From Monilinia fructicola (Eukaryota > Ascomycota > Leotiomycetes > Helotiales > Sclerotiniaceae), in NCBI GenBank assembly GCA_008692225.1, contig VICG01000004.1, positions 2,771,001 through 2,835,000 of the forward strand: DNA of 64,000 nucleotides, given 5' to 3'. Each line of letters opens with the position of its first letter. Positions within the stretch are counted from its first letter, which is position 1. The position numbers were made by a program, and so were the translations under genes. The notes beneath the pieces were generated by a model. The model had not been told where the DNA came from. It was given only the letters and a program-made list of their open reading frames with translations, and did not search any database. Below are positions 1 through 12,239 of this stretch, one piece after another.

Positions 1-346
1 GCGGTTTTCTCGAGGTTTGAGACTCGAGGCGGGGGGTAATGGGGAAATTGGATTATTGTCGTGGTATGTGTTGATTTAGGTGGGATTGCTGCGAGGTTTT
101 GGGGGTTGGGATTGGGGTTGAGGCTGGGGGTTTTTTTTTCTTCTTTCATGTTGAGATTGGGGATGACTTTTTCTTGGTTTTGTTTGTCTAATTAGCGTAT
201 GGACTTCATGCGGAGACGTAGCAACGTGAGAGACAACGCCATATGAAGTGCGAACTTATTTCAATGGGTGTTCATTATGGTATCTGGGTAAATCATTGGT
301 ATTCTTCTAACTTTTGATCGCATCTATGTGTATCTAATGTCATCAT
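1..346. other. intergenic, 3' flank of LYS9
   Basis: Left edge of the window. It is G/T-rich on the + strand and has no ORF of note. The part next to 347 is presumably the 3' UTR and terminator of the minus-strand LYS9 gene. I see no clear element in it. Confidence 0.5.
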
Positions 347-1818
347 CTAAGAGATGGTCTTCTCGACCAATGTGATTCCGTATTTCTTCAATTCCTCCAT
401 CAATGGGTCGTTGATCTTGCTGGTCATAGGTGCAAGAATACCCTTCTCGCTGATTGTTCCGTCAAGAACTTGCTTGACAGCAACACCACATGGTACACCA
501 ACCAATTTGGCCATGGCGGAGTAACCCTTTGGATCACCATATTCAACCAATGTGGATGTACGAGTCTCCTTCTTTCCATCCTTGTGCTCAATCTCGAACT
601 TGTGTTGCAACATAACCAAGTCACGCTCACCCTCCTCGAATTGCATCTTCTTCTCAAGTGTAGCACAGAGAGTATCGAGAGGGTTACCACGGGGAATGAT
701 CTTCTCATCGGAGAAGATACCAACCCAGTTCAGACCGTTCAAGATACGCTCCTTCTCCTCGGTGCTCTCGAACTTTGCCTTGGAAGCAATTGCCCACTTC
801 AAATCATCCTCAGAGCTTGATGAAGCTGAAAGAACCTTTTGTGTGGCCTCTTTCCAGGAAATTGGCTCGGTAAATCCTTGGTCTTCATCACTCAAGAATC
901 CCATATCAACCAAAACACGGATGAATTCTGGGAACCCTTGGTATCTCAAAGTACCTCTGATGATAGTTTGGGCTTCTGGGATGTTGTAACGCTCTTTGTA
1001 AGGAGTAGAATCTCTGTTTGGGTAGGCGACAAATGCGTATCCGGGGTAAATGAAGTATGGCTTGGCAGTACCCATCAACTCTGGGCCAGCAACCTCAACA
1101 ACCTTTCCATCTTTGTAGAATTTTGCTGCATTTCTCAATGCCAACAAGACACCACGCGAGGACCAAGAGAACTTGTAACCGAGAGGGTTGTCTGAATCCT
1201 CTGGGGATGGAAGACCTCCACAGTATGACAAGAAGGAAGTGATCTTTCCGCCAGCTTTGTGAACCTCCTCAATAGTCTTAACAGCATACAAGTGATCGAT
1301 TCCCGGGTCCAAACCAATCTCGTTCATAACTGTGATACCGGCATTCTTGGCTTCCTCGTCCAATTCGAGCATTGCTGGGGAAACATAACTGGTTGTAACG
1401 ACATTCTTCTTGTTTCGGATAGCAGATTTGATCACGGTAGCGTGGAAGGTGTATGGGATCAAACTAATGACCAAATCGTTCTTGGCAACTTCAGCATCGA
1501 GAGCTTTATCGTCTGTAACATCGAGGGAAATTGGGTGGGCATTCTTTACGCCCTCCGAGAGCTTCTTGGCACTTTCGAGAGTTCTGCATGCTAGATAGAT
1601 ACAAGTCAGTTTTGGATTGAGAATATGAATTGAGGTTGCTATTTACCAACAGAGACTTGAATTCCTGCTTCGCTCAAGATATCCAAGGTTGGGCGTGTAA
1701 CGAAGCCCGCACCGAGCATAAGAACTTTCCTAGAGAAATGTTAGAATTGAGGATTGAGGATTGATATGTATTGAGATGGTCGACGATGAAAAACTCACTT
1801 TGTCTCAAATCCAGCCAT
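347..1818 (-). CDS. LYS9: saccharopine reductase (saccharopine dehydrogenase, NADP+, L-glutamate forming)
   Basis: Catalyses the penultimate step of the fungal alpha-aminoadipate lysine pathway, joining aminoadipate semialdehyde and glutamate to give saccharopine; cytosolic. Three exons on the minus strand: 1799-1818, 1647-1729 and 347-1590. The introns (1730-1798 and 1591-1646) have GTGAGT and GTAAAT donors and TAG acceptors, and joining the exons keeps one frame. The product is 448 aa, against about 446 in yeast. The N-terminus has a Rossmann turn (VLMLGAGFVTRP). Family-typical blocks follow, including VISLIPYTFH, NEIGLDPGIDHLYAVKT, SYCGGLPSPEDSDNPLGYKF, PRGNPLDTLCA and a C-terminal MEELKKYGITL. 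The start at 1818 places the nucleotide-binding loop at residue 8, as in homologues. It is transcribed divergently from the derlin gene. Unlike most genes here it needs no frame correction. Family assignment is near certain. Confidence 0.97.
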
Positions 1819-1915
1819 GATGTCTAGTTTCTGGTTTAATTGAATTCAATAATTCAATAACAACAAGAAATTTGTAAAATATAAGTATCAAATAAAAGCT
1901 TGAAACTTCACCGAA

Positions 1916-1922
1916 CGACTCA
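1916..1922. promoter_or_regulatory. near-consensus Gcn4/CPC1 site upstream of LYS9
   Basis: The heptamer CGACTCA (minus strand TGAGTCG) lies about 100 bp upstream of the LYS9 start and matches six of seven positions of the amino-acid control element TGASTCA. Lysine genes are classical targets of cross-pathway control, so placement makes sense. A single 6/7 match is weak evidence. Confidence 0.3.
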
Positions 1923-1984
1923 TACAGACGGTGGGATAAATCTCTTGGTGGGGCTGATTTGATCCGGTAATCGGCCAATGTACT

Positions 1985-2530
1985 ATAAGTATAAGATATA
2001 TATTTTCTAGAAGTATAGATCTAGTAATTTTAATAAAATATTATAATATGAATTCAATCATAAATCTAACAAAAACTAATATGAAATATATTTAAAGTAT
2101 TAAAATTATTCAAATTATATATCTATATACTTATTATATACTCATATTCTATTAATTCTTCTATTAAAAGATTTAAATTATTATATATAAAAAATCTAAA
2201 TCTATAATATTAAATTTTTCTCTAAACTATTTATGAGATATTAAGTTAATTATATTAAAGGAATAGGAAGTTTTCACTTAACTATAAATAAACATTATTT
2301 ATTAATTTAATAGTTAGTCTTAAAAAGCTAATTCTATAAGATGACTAATAGTAAGTATACTATATACTATTTAGAGTATAGATTTAAATTATAATTCTAT
2401 TTTATTTTACTATAAAATATATTAATATTAAGTTTAATATTTTTATTATAAGTTTGATTAGGATTTCTTTTTTATAAATAATTTTTAGTTTAATTCTTAT
2501 TTTGGGAATTTATATATTTATATATATACT
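1985..2530. repeat. AT-rich, RIP-like island in a divergent promoter
   Basis: About 550 bp of extremely AT-rich, TpA-rich sequence with almost no G or C, flanked by ordinary DNA. It has no ORF and no inverted ends that I could pair. It sits between LYS9 (-) and the derlin gene (+). It looks like a heavily mutated remnant of a repeat. Confidence 0.6.
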
Positions 2531-2847
2531 TATGCTCGAGTATACTACAAGTCGGATTAAGATTTCTATACTCCGTACATATCAGGGTAGCAATGAGGAT
2601 AATTGAGTAATATAAATGTCCCGCACTAACCTATTATAGACACTAGCTCACTCTCAAAGCTTCCCGAGGTCCTTAGCGTCATCTGCAAAGAACACTTTTC
2701 AAAATTCGCGAAAGCTCTTGATCTTTCTTCTTCTCTCGTCTTTCTTTATCTTTCTTCAACTTCAAAGCTTTCAAAGCTTCGTCGACAAGATTTTCAAATA
2801 TTTTGATCAACATCTTCAATACCGCACTGTAATAATGTCGGCAATGG

Positions 2848-4073
2848 ATGTGTTTCTGGGCAGCTCCTCCTATTTCAAGGTATGCTCAATATTATCTGCG
2901 ATAAAAGCGCGACGACAATTAATACTGATGCTGATGATAGTGTTTTAGGACTTTGGCTGCTGCTACGTTGAGTCTTTCAATTTTGGTCTATACGCATCTT
3001 TTGCCTGGGTATTATGTTGTATTTTGGCCTCAATCAATACTTCAATTCCCGCCTCAATTATGGCGACTCTTGACTTCATTTCTCGTCACCGGCCCAGATT
3101 TGGGTATACTTTTCGACACATACTTTCGTAAGGAGAGAAGGATCGCAATACAATCAGGATAGATTGGCTTACATGGGAACAATAGTATACACTTATGGAA
3201 GCAAGCTTGAAAACAGCTTCGCCGAAATTCTCTCAACCAGGAGATTTCTTTACATATGTATTGTTTGTGTGTACGGTGATCTTGGTAGGCATATCTTTTC
3301 TTTGTATCTTTTCTTTCTTCATACTCCACCTCTATACTGCCCGTTTAGTGCAATTCTCTCAGCTACAACGGTTCCTAAAACGAGGAAGATTACCCCTACA
3401 TCTTGACTGGTCCGACATTCGCAAAACAACAAATAGGATCAGTTTGAGGTGTAGGCATGGTGGGAAGTTCCTATGAGAAAACTCGTGTTGATTCCTCAAC
3501 TTAACTCGGGTGGTTGTGGCTCCCTACATTTCAAGTCATTATCATTGAGATGTTAATACTTGGTGTTTCTATTTCAAGAGATACCTTGTAAAATCTCATC
3601 TAACAAATGCGCAGGGATTGAATGTGTTCTTAACTGGCGGAGTAATCTTTACGTCAGCCTTGATGTTGGCTTTCACATATACATCAACACAAGATGATCG
3701 TGGTATGAAAGCTACCTTCTTCGTCATCACCATACCAGCTCAATGGATGCCGTATGCCATGCTCCTTATGACATTTGCGATGGCAGGTCCTGGTCAAGCA
3801 AAGGTTCAAGCTACAGGACTTGTTGCCGCACATCTGCATGATTTCTTGACAAGAATCTGGCCTACTTTTGGTGGTGGAAGAAATTTTCTTCAAACTCCAG
3901 AATTCATCAAGAGAGCATTTCAATCAACTCAAGCTACCACTGCTGATAGAAGTTATGGTACTGCATTCACACCGGCGCAAAGATCCGCAGGGTCTGGCAC
4001 CAGTTCGTCTGGCAGTGTTCTTCCTGAATCATGGAAGAGTCGTGGATCAGGACATAGACTAGGAGGTGATTGA
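2848..4073 (+). CDS. derlin (Der1/Dfm1-like ER membrane protein), frame-shifted as read
   Basis: Derlins are multi-spanning rhomboid-like ER proteins that help retrotranslocate misfolded proteins (ERAD). Exons: 2848-2879, 2949-3127, 3186-3284 and 3615-4073, with introns 2880-2948, 3128-3185 and 3285-3614 (the last unusually long). Recognisable blocks are WAAPPISRTL, LWRLLTSFLVTGP, LYTYGSKLE, SPKFSQPGDFFTYV, NVFLTGGVIFTSA, AGLV-type helices and HLHDFLTRIWPTFGGGRN. The C-terminal tail is Ser/Gly/Thr-rich. YTYGSKLE and SPKFSQPGDFF are in different frames: the A-run at 3210-3213 has one base too many. ATG 2835 (MSAMDVF) is also out of frame with WAAPP, perhaps one extra T at 2853-2855, whereas ATG 2848 is in frame. 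With one correction the product is about 255 aa. Either consensus error or a recent pseudogene; I favour error. Confidence 0.88.
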
Positions 4074-5262
4074 TTGATTTTTATCAGTTGCATTGTACAA
4101 TAGATAGTTTCGTGCGGTGGGGTTAGGTGTCAATTGAAAAATAATATCAGTAGCCTTTGCCGTCATATACTTTTGTTCTTCTCTTCACTACATATGTGTG
4201 ACGTCTCTGCTGAACTAAGCCAATATGCATGACTTCACCTGTCGCCATTATATCGTTCCTACTTGACTTGGATATACATCTCACATGTATTGCAGCAGTT
4301 AAATCAATCACTGCCACTCCAAGACTTGGACCTCTACTACATCTATTCCCTCCCTTTCTCATAATTGATCAAACACGGCTGATCAACAAAGACATTCATC
4401 ATCAAAGCCGCTACTCCATTCCTTTACACGCAAACTCTGCGATCAATATCGCCCACCAATTTCATCCCTATCATATCAATCTTCCCCGTCCATCTCAAGT
4501 TCCAACATCCCTTTATGGGTAAGTCTCACGGCCGGTCACATGGATTTATAACTGTAAAAGTCTTTTTCTATCTTTGGTCTTTGGTCATTGATTAATTTTG
4601 TGTTTTATCAATTTTTTGGCATTGCTTGGGAGCGAGGGGGAAGGCGAGGGGGGGGGGATAAAGAAGGTGTAATGGTGACGATGATGAGGATGATGATGAT
4701 AAGGTTAACCATTAATCAATAACAATTAGATTTCCTCATCGTCGATCCCATCCAATGTTATTATTATTATTATTATTATCATCATCATCAACGCTACTTC
4801 CACCCATGAAGACGCGAGGTCAATAGGTACGCAGATCAGGTATGCAGCTTCACAATGGACTGGGTTGTAGGTAGGAGGGGTAATTGCTATATGCGACGCT
4901 AGTCCTTCCTTTTTTCTCCCTTCTATTCTCCCATCGGATTGGCGTGGTAATTGCTGGATTCTGAAGCTTGGTCGGGAGAATGGATGGGGTGGAACGGGTT
5001 AGAGATTCGAGGGTAGGATGGGGGTTGGCTTGGGTTGGATTGGGTTGGGTTTTGCTGGTGCGGATGGGAGGCTACGGTGGGGAGGTGAATGTTTTGATGT
5101 AGCTCTTGGCTGGGTTGGTGGTATATGTGTGCACAGGGATGGGAGAAGTTTCATGTGCAATGTAGGAGGTATTTGATGGGCGATTGTGTGGATTGAAAAC
5201 TAAGAGAGGGGGAGTTGGGGGATGGGGTTACGAGTGCGTTTGTTGCATCATCGTGTTTTCAT

Positions 5263-5520
5263 CTATTTTAGGATATGGAACGCGGGGTTCTGTGAGGGGA
5301 TCGGAGGGGATGGGAGGTTGTGGTGAGTGGGATAGAGATGATGATGAAGATTGTGTGGAATCACTGGTTGATGTTGGTGTTGGGGGAGGGGAAGTGAGTC
5401 GTGGGTAGTGGTTCGGTTATTGGGGAATCCCTTTCTTACGAGATCGAATTGGGAATTGGGATTGTGCTTGAGGGCTAACCTCATATGTTGATAATCCTGT
5501 GCATCTGAATTTTCATCCAA
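5263..5520 (-). CDS. possible His/Pro/Gln-rich ORF fragment, not recognised
   Basis: An 85-residue minus-strand frame starting at an ATG at 5520. It begins MDENSDAQDYQHMRLALKH and then becomes rich in His, Pro and Gln. Downstream on the same strand (about 4880-5240), Pro/Ser/Gln-rich coding-looking stretches continue in other frames, which fits a frame-shifted low-complexity protein such as a regulator. I see no DNA-binding domain. The bias could equally come from the C-poor + strand. Low confidence. Confidence 0.2.
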   Translation of the reverse strand: MDENSDAQDYQHMRLALKHNPNSQFDLVRKGFPNNRTTTHDSLPLPQHQHQPVIPHNLHHHLYPTHHNLPSPPIPSQNPAFHILK

Positions 5521-5736
5521 GGTGTAGATAAAAGGTGTTTTTTTCAGGCCTCGAGTTTCTTAAATCTCTTATGGGGTTTCTCTGCATGTGGATGGTGTGG
5601 ATTCAGTGAGATCACGGTATTTGTAGCTGAGGAAGTGAGCGGTGTCAGTAATCGCTGTGATGGAGGTCGAGAGGGACTAAATTGTGTGCGAATTCGAAGA
5701 TTCACGAGCGGAGTGATAGAGAAGAAAGGAGAGAGC

Positions 5737-5886
5737 AAGGGAAGGGAAGGGAAGGGAAGGGAAGGGAAGGAAGGAAGGGAAGGAAGGGAAGGGAAGGGAA
5801 GGGAAGGGAAGGGAAGGGAAGGGAAGGGAAGGGAAGGGAAGGGAAAGGAAGGGAAGGGAAGGGAAGGGAAGGGAAGGGAAGGGAAG
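5737..5886. repeat. (GGGAA)n microsatellite
   Basis: About 150 bp of GGGAA pentamers with a few shortened or altered units (for example GGAAGGAA near 5768). The plus-strand ORF of repeated Gly/Arg/Glu/Lys through it is only a reading of the repeat. Confidence 0.95.
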
Positions 5887-8800
5887 CTCGGTTTATGGTG
5901 TAAAGGAGTGGAGTTATGTAGGTTGTGTAGTGGAGCGGCCTCCGAGAATAAAGCTAGAGTAACGATTGAGCCATCAGTGTAGAATACTGACAGAGGCTAC
6001 GATAGGTAAGGGGAAGTTACGGTAGGTTGTAGTATGTGAGCAAGTGTAAGGTAGGATGGTAGGAACAAATTGATAATCTTAAGCTACAGAATGGTGGCCA
6101 TAAATACTATGTATACATGACGCGAGGGAGAAACCTGTGTGACTCTCCCACAATGTCTATATAGAGATTGATATATACTTAAATGAGTTGTCTAAATCAT
6201 GTGTGATGGCGGTGCCGAAATTCACCATGAGGATATTGAGATGGGTGGGAATGCGGGTGGAGATGGAAATGATGCTAGCTAGCTCCATGTTTATGCATTA
6301 ATTTAATCTTTTTGCAGGAATTGTCTTTCATTCGAACTGGAGTCTTGGTGGATGATAGTGAGCATGACGGTATACGACGATTTGTGAAAGATGAGTAGCG
6401 ATAGAATCGAAGATCAAGAAATGATAGGGGTGCTTGTCAAGTAAATGACGGCGAGCACAGATGAGGAAATCGGGGGATGTTAAGTTGGAATCAACATACA
6501 AACTAATTTTGGAACTTCCAAGCCCTCATCCACATATCTACAACCTCCATATTCCCTTTTGCATTTGAGTCAACTTCATAGTAACCCCCTCCCCTCCCCA
6601 CATGGAATGAAAAATCTATATTTTTCTGCCGATCACAAACTACTACCTATCTCAAACTCGAGGAGACCATTGTATGTAATTCGTGAGCCGGTCAACTCGC
6701 TTAACGTTGTTATTTTTTGCAATCTAAAAAGTGAATCATGTAGTTCTACTACACTCCACAGGTCTAATATTCGCTTACGAACCCTACGCTTCAGCATCAT
6801 ATTATAGTAAAAACCATGTAGCTCTTCCTCTCGCATTGCATTCCGTTTCCATGAAATCTTGAGGAATACCTTGAGGGAGAAGATGGAGTGTCATTTGAAA
6901 GCCCTTGTAGCTATATTGCAGGCATATATGGTAAGGACCATTGCGTTTTTCTTGTGGTGCGGTAACGAGGAGAGGAGAGGAAAGGGGATGTTTGGTTCTG
7001 ATGTAGAAGATAGTTGAATGGATATAGAGAAAGTGAGATTATGGTTTGTGTAATTATGAGACTTGTTGTATATGACAACAGGTTCATTTTACCGTAGGGA
7101 AACAACAGGATGAGTAAACAGACCGAAAGGGAAGTCTTGAACTAACCTTTCCCAATCTTTCTTTGATATTGAAAAATATTATAGATTCAACACTGTAGGT
7201 GATGTTTTTGTGGTAATCTTCGTTTCGAACTGATTTCGTCTACAAAGAGCGATTGGTCGCTTTTACAGAGCTACTAGTGCTTGAGACTTATGTCCATGCC
7301 TTGAAATAATCCGCGTGCTGACTCCCCATCTATCCTCGAGTGAACAATGTATTTACCACTATGAATACCACGAATGAAGTGAATAAGGGCGTCTAATGAT
7401 AGATGTATGGGTAATATCCTAGCGACCACGAAACAGACGTTACAGAAAGCTACATAAACTATCTCCTGGTGGCATACTGCCCTATCATTCCTTGAATGAA
7501 CCAGACACAGCGAGGGAAATGTCGAAATAGGGGAGCAGAATGCTAAACCGGGAGCTATCTCTAAATTTCTGATTTTATTATCATATTTTTCCCAAACCAA
7601 CACTGGTACATAAGTGGATTCGAATTAGTCTCAAGAAAATACAGATAACAGGTGAGCGAATAGAAAAGCAGCAACAGGATGGATGACCTGGGAATAGAAA
7701 GTGTTGCTACAAGTGATAATAAAAGGACAGATATCCCCAGAATTTTTGAATTACTTGTGTGCGAAAACAGGAGCAACTAAAAGAATCGGACATTTCTAAT
7801 GCATCTCGGAAGGGAGGCTTTAGATTCCTACAGCACGATGGAGTTCTGATTGAACTGTGCTATAGAAAAGCCCAGAGTTATCTTCGAGAAGACTTCTATA
7901 TCTCGCTCCCATCGGTATCCGATGTAAGGTAGCTAGCTAGTTTGCAAGATGGTGAAGATGTTTAAATTTTATCACGGTGGAGATCACACACTGCCACTTT
8001 TCGATTGAAGAGGTTGAGAAGTCAGCTCGAATCAAGGCGTCTATAAAGCACTGCAATTGCCCCGGTATTCTCCAGGTCATCAAATGAAGAAATTTGCACT
8101 TATCGTCCTCTGTGACACCAATTCGAAAAGATGATAGATAAATTACGAAAGTGTCCCGAGAATACCTTTCTGATTGTTCGAACATGGCTCTCAGCAACAG
8201 TATCAACAACAGCACTATCAACGGCGGGTGACAATGATGATAACGATATGGTGTCATCTTCGGCTACTTGAATGATACCTTGCTGTAAAAACAACGACAA
8301 TGCCTTAGTAGAAGATGATAACAGTCATTCTATCATACATCAGAAGCTAGGATATATATGAGAAAGTTCGACAAACCCAAAATATTCTCTCAGATAGTAT
8401 TACCCCTTTGCCTTCTCTATAGCCCAATGACCAACCCCGTTCTATTACAAAGATGTAAGGTAACTGAGGGTCCTGATACTTACATACCCCTTGCAAAGTC
8501 GTATTGCATTGATAACCTAACCTCATACTGTCCGAACCATCGAAGATCTTCTCTCTTATACCCCGCATGGTCAGTAATATTGCAGGAAAGTCATGGGGAC
8601 ATAGTGACTGAATGTTAGCCAATGAAATCTCATATCGTCTACATAAACAATAGTGAATCATTAGTCTCCGCGCTGAACGCTATCAAACTCAAAATCCCAG
8701 TACGAGAATATGGTCCCTTGTTATGGGATTTCAGGGCTCAGCAAAAAGTATACAGATGCTTTGTGTGTATTTCCATCTGCAAAGTCTTAGCGAGCGAGCA

Positions 8801-9773
8801 TATTCGGTCGAAGCGACCTTTTGGAGGCGAAGGGGGTATCATGACATTCTTGTCTCACTTGTAACGAATATCATTCCATGGTTTGTAGTGAAAGCCGTGT
8901 ATTTGCAAGAATAATAAGTATCACCAAGTAGAGCAATCTAATCCCTCCACTCACCTTTCAATCATGCTCGGCTCAGTTGGAAGCAAATTTTTGCAAACTA
9001 CTTCAATATTCACATGCCATTGCTCACTACCTTGCATTCAATGCGGATACTGGTTCTGAAATATCCTGTGCACAGTTTTCACGTAGGAAACCAGGCTGCT
9101 TTCTCGTCTATGAAAGAATGTAACAGGGCCAGATTCAAGCTTTTCAGTGTGAATAGTTGAAGTCATACATCCTCTTGCTTAGCAACATCAAGGTGCACCG
9201 TGTTACCGCATGCCGATGATGATTCGAAATACAAAGAAGATAGAATGGATGCCGTTATCAACCATATTGATGTCATAAGGAGAATTGACCATTCAAGATA
9301 TTGTGCTTGGCAGCGCTGGAAGAAACCAGACATTATATATCGATGTTTTATATCTTTCTGATCGCAAGATTGGGATATGCCAAGAAAATTTTTAGTGGAC
9401 CTGTTAGACGCCTACAATTGACCCAAGTGACGGTAGCGTTGGTCGTTTGGGAACGAAAGACTGTAGACCTCACTGGGTCTATTATTACTAAAATACCGGA
9501 TCAAAAAACCGGTAAAAACAAAAGAATGACGAGAAAAACTTCCAACCGTTCCGTCATTCAAGATGACTGACGAACACTTATTCGAACGCATATCACCCTT
9601 CTCCCGAACCACCGAATCACAATCTCCAACCCCTACAACCCTCCCCAAACCGTAATCACCAATCCCAATCTAGTAATTTATCACCAGTCCCCTAACCAAA
9701 TCTATCAAATGTATCACATCTCACAATCTTCCTTCAAGATTTGTTGCACATCGCACCGAAACCCGCGCCGAGC

Positions 9774-9789
9774 TGACTCACTTGAGTCA
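9774..9789. promoter_or_regulatory. paired Gcn4/AP-1-type sites
   Basis: TGACTCA at 9774-9780 and TGAGTCA at 9783-9789 are two perfect bZIP (Gcn4/AP-1) heptamers separated by two bases. No confident gene starts nearby; the closest assigned gene, the amidase, ends at 10774 on the other strand. They may belong to a promoter whose gene I have not recognised. Confidence 0.35.
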
Positions 9790-10773
9790 CCCACTCTCCA
9801 AGTCCCGCTTCCGAAATTCAACGTTCCACGTACCGAGTTCCGAATACGAGTACCCTGTTGCATTGTACGAAGGAATCAAATGGGAGAAAATGTACCGAGT
9901 CATATGAAAGGGTGGCCGAAACCCGAGCTGACCCGCAGATTTTCAGACGAGCAACAGAATTATGAAAAGAGGATTCGAGGGAGGATATTGGTTAAAAGTC
10001 GGTGGTTTCGGGTTTGTGTACATGAAGGTACCGAGTTTTCAGCATGGTCTCGGTTTTCTTCTCAGAACTGTCGTGTCTCAAGGATTTTTGGTTGTTTTCG
10101 ACGAACAATCGGCATTTCGGATGGGAATGGAAAATGGTTAATACGGAAATTCAATGGCTACTAGTGACATTGAATTGCAGATTTGACTTTACTTAAAGCT
10201 AGATTTTCTTTCCAACAGCTAGATATTAATTGCAGTGGTGTAAAGTGGCTGATTGATCGACCTGTTTGGCCTTAGGAAGTTTGACTTGAACTCATACCGA
10301 GAGAGACAGAATGATATTGAACGAAGCACCTGCTTCCAGCCTTTGCTTAGTCGTTCTGTTCTCTCTACTACCGCCTTTCCAACAATGCATTCAAGAAGCA
10401 ATGAAAGGTGACGGAGTTTGTGAGCTTTTGTGGTGTCACAGTGATAGGAATTCCGATGCTTGTAAGGTTAGGAGCAGGCCAAATTTGAGTTCTTGATTTG
10501 AGATTTTGCGATTTATCATTTGCTAGAGAGAACTAAATAGTGGACTTCCTGCAAGTATCGGTGCTCACATTAAGTTGAGCTCAGAGTAGGTCAAATTGAC
10601 AGCGAACAAATTCGATTTTGACTTTCTCCATATCGACATTCTGAATTGTTTTGGTGGAGCCAAAGGCGCTAACTGTCAACGAATTTAATTTTATAGAAAA
10701 GTCTATAAAACCGTTAATCAGTTCCAACGGCCTGCAATTACAGAAGAAGGATTTGTTAACATATATCGGGATC

Positions 10774-11857
10774 CTAATTAGATTCGGTTGGTCTTGGTTG
10801 AGAAACAATCTTTGCTCTGGGAAGTTCATCTGTATCGACGACCAAAAGTTCTTCCTCTCCTCGTCCAAGGATTCCATAAACCTTAACTTCACCATCTTGG
10901 ATACCTATGACTGAAGTTGTCCCCGCATAAGTTGCTTCACCCTCCGTTCCACATCGATTAGCGAGAACTATGATAATTTCTCCCGTGGTCTCGGCTCGAA
11001 GAATTGGTTCCAATCTAGTTATCCAGTATGAGATTGTTTCCATGTCAGGCTCTTTTGGTAATCGATTATAAGATTCAGCATTTTCTCTCGTAAGCCAAGC
11101 CATTGATAAGATAACTAGATTGGCGTTGTTGTGGAGTATATGATGGGCAAATTCACAAGCAGTCCATGGAGCTTCAAATTTGTATGGATTTAGGTCCATA
11201 CCTACGAGGCACGAGAGTCAGTGATTCGATTTATATCAGGGATATTTCGAAGCAGCCAAAGAAAGCAGTCACCGTTTCGTCACTTACAAAATTCCCATGG
11301 CTACATTTCCTAGTCCATCAATCTTTCCGCTAAAGAAACCAGGTCCTTCATGAGCCCAGGTCTCATCCGTATAGTAGAGGAACGATTTCCGATAGTTAGC
11401 AATAGCCTTGCCTTCTTTATTCACTGTAACCGTAGAGTTATAGTACTCAGGCTCTGATGATTTACTCAGAGAGCCAACCTTTTCCGGATAGCCAGCAGTG
11501 ACTATACAATTGTGCTCGAGAGCTATTTTCCGTGCCCACAAGAAGGTTTTTACCGGAACTGGTTGGCTCGAGATATGGAGTGATCTGCTCCAAAGAAGAA
11601 AAATTATACCCTGACAACCAATAGTGAGCCTAAAAGAATATCTTCATGGGATTATGGAAGGTTGGATTTACCCGAAAAGGCCATCTCAGGAAGAACTAAT
11701 AAATCGATGTCTTCCGGGTTTGCTTTATTGAGTATTGCATTTGCCCGAGTAAAGTTATTCTCAACATCTCCAACCTATATCATTGTGTTAACTTAGTTTA
11801 CAACCCAGAAACTGAAGAACTTACTTGAGGAGAGAATTGTAAGCACGCAATTTTCAT
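10774..11857 (-). CDS. NTA1: protein N-terminal amidase (carbon-nitrogen hydrolase), frame-shifted as read
   Basis: Nitrilase-superfamily enzyme that deamidates N-terminal Asn/Gln in the Arg/N-degron pathway. Exons: 11825-11857 (MKIACLQFSPQ), 11672-11774, 11288-11610 and 10774-11201. The catalytic triad is visible: Glu in LVLPEMAFSGY, Lys in NYRKSFLYYTDE and Cys in GIC-MDLNPYKFEAPW. Two +1 shifts interrupt the model. One is in the run of five T at 11547-11551 (five A on the coding strand) before LWARKIALEHNC. The other is in the A-run 11288-11291 at the exon 3 donor, where removing one base restores GICMDLNPY. With both corrected, 885 nt give 294 aa. This is shorter than yeast Nta1 (about 457 aa); the C-terminal extension is absent. 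The NTA1 call rests on the NPYKFEAPW block and on DETWAHEGPGF. Confidence 0.85.
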
Positions 11858-12239
11858 AATTGCGGCTGGTCTATGACTTATGCGTGGCAGGTTCGGAGTG
11901 TGAAGATTGCAAAGTCCTACAGGAAGAAGGGATTTGACAGGTATATGGACTATTTGATATTAATGGACCAAGAAAGTCGATTAAACCATTGAAATCTGGC
12001 CAATCGAAATATCCAAAGATGTGCAATTCAGCACTCACCCCCAATACCACGACTCTCAAGATGTTTTATCTGCTACAAGATTCTGCCTCTTGAATTGAAG
12101 CTTCAAATACTCAAGGGGACGCAATGAAAGCAACGAAAGCAATTCCAACGTAGTTGCTGCTCTATGGAAGCTGTTGAGTGCGTATACAAAGTCGTGTATT
12201 GAGATGAATTGTGTAAAACGTTTTGGGTGTGTAACTAAG
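11858..12239. other. upstream flank of the amidase gene
   Basis: Ordinary-composition DNA directly upstream of the amidase start at 11857. A 62-residue minus-strand ORF at 11871-12059 lies in this presumed promoter and 5' UTR and resembles nothing. Confidence 0.4.

Larger units (their letters stand above)
4074..10773. other. 6.7-kb stretch without a recognisable gene
   Basis: Only short ORFs with no family resemblance on either strand. The part at 4860-5450 is strongly G/T-rich and C-poor on the + strand, next to CAT/ATT trinucleotide runs at 4680-4795. A GGGAA array lies at 5737-5886. From 6500 to 10500 composition is even and stop codons are frequent. This may hold UTRs, long non-coding transcripts or decayed genes that I cannot recognise. 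Confidence 0.4.

Noticed and set aside
1259..1594. Plus-strand ORFs inside LYS9
   Set aside because: Antisense to strongly conserved LYS9 coding sequence; no independent support.
4229..4522. 97-residue plus-strand ORF ending next to a GTAAGT
   Set aside because: No motif, low-complexity His/Pro content and no matching downstream exon; not enough to call a gene.
5635..5982. Gly/Arg/Glu/Lys repeat ORFs on the plus strand
   Set aside because: Translations of the GGGAA array, open in several frames because the repeat has no stop codon.
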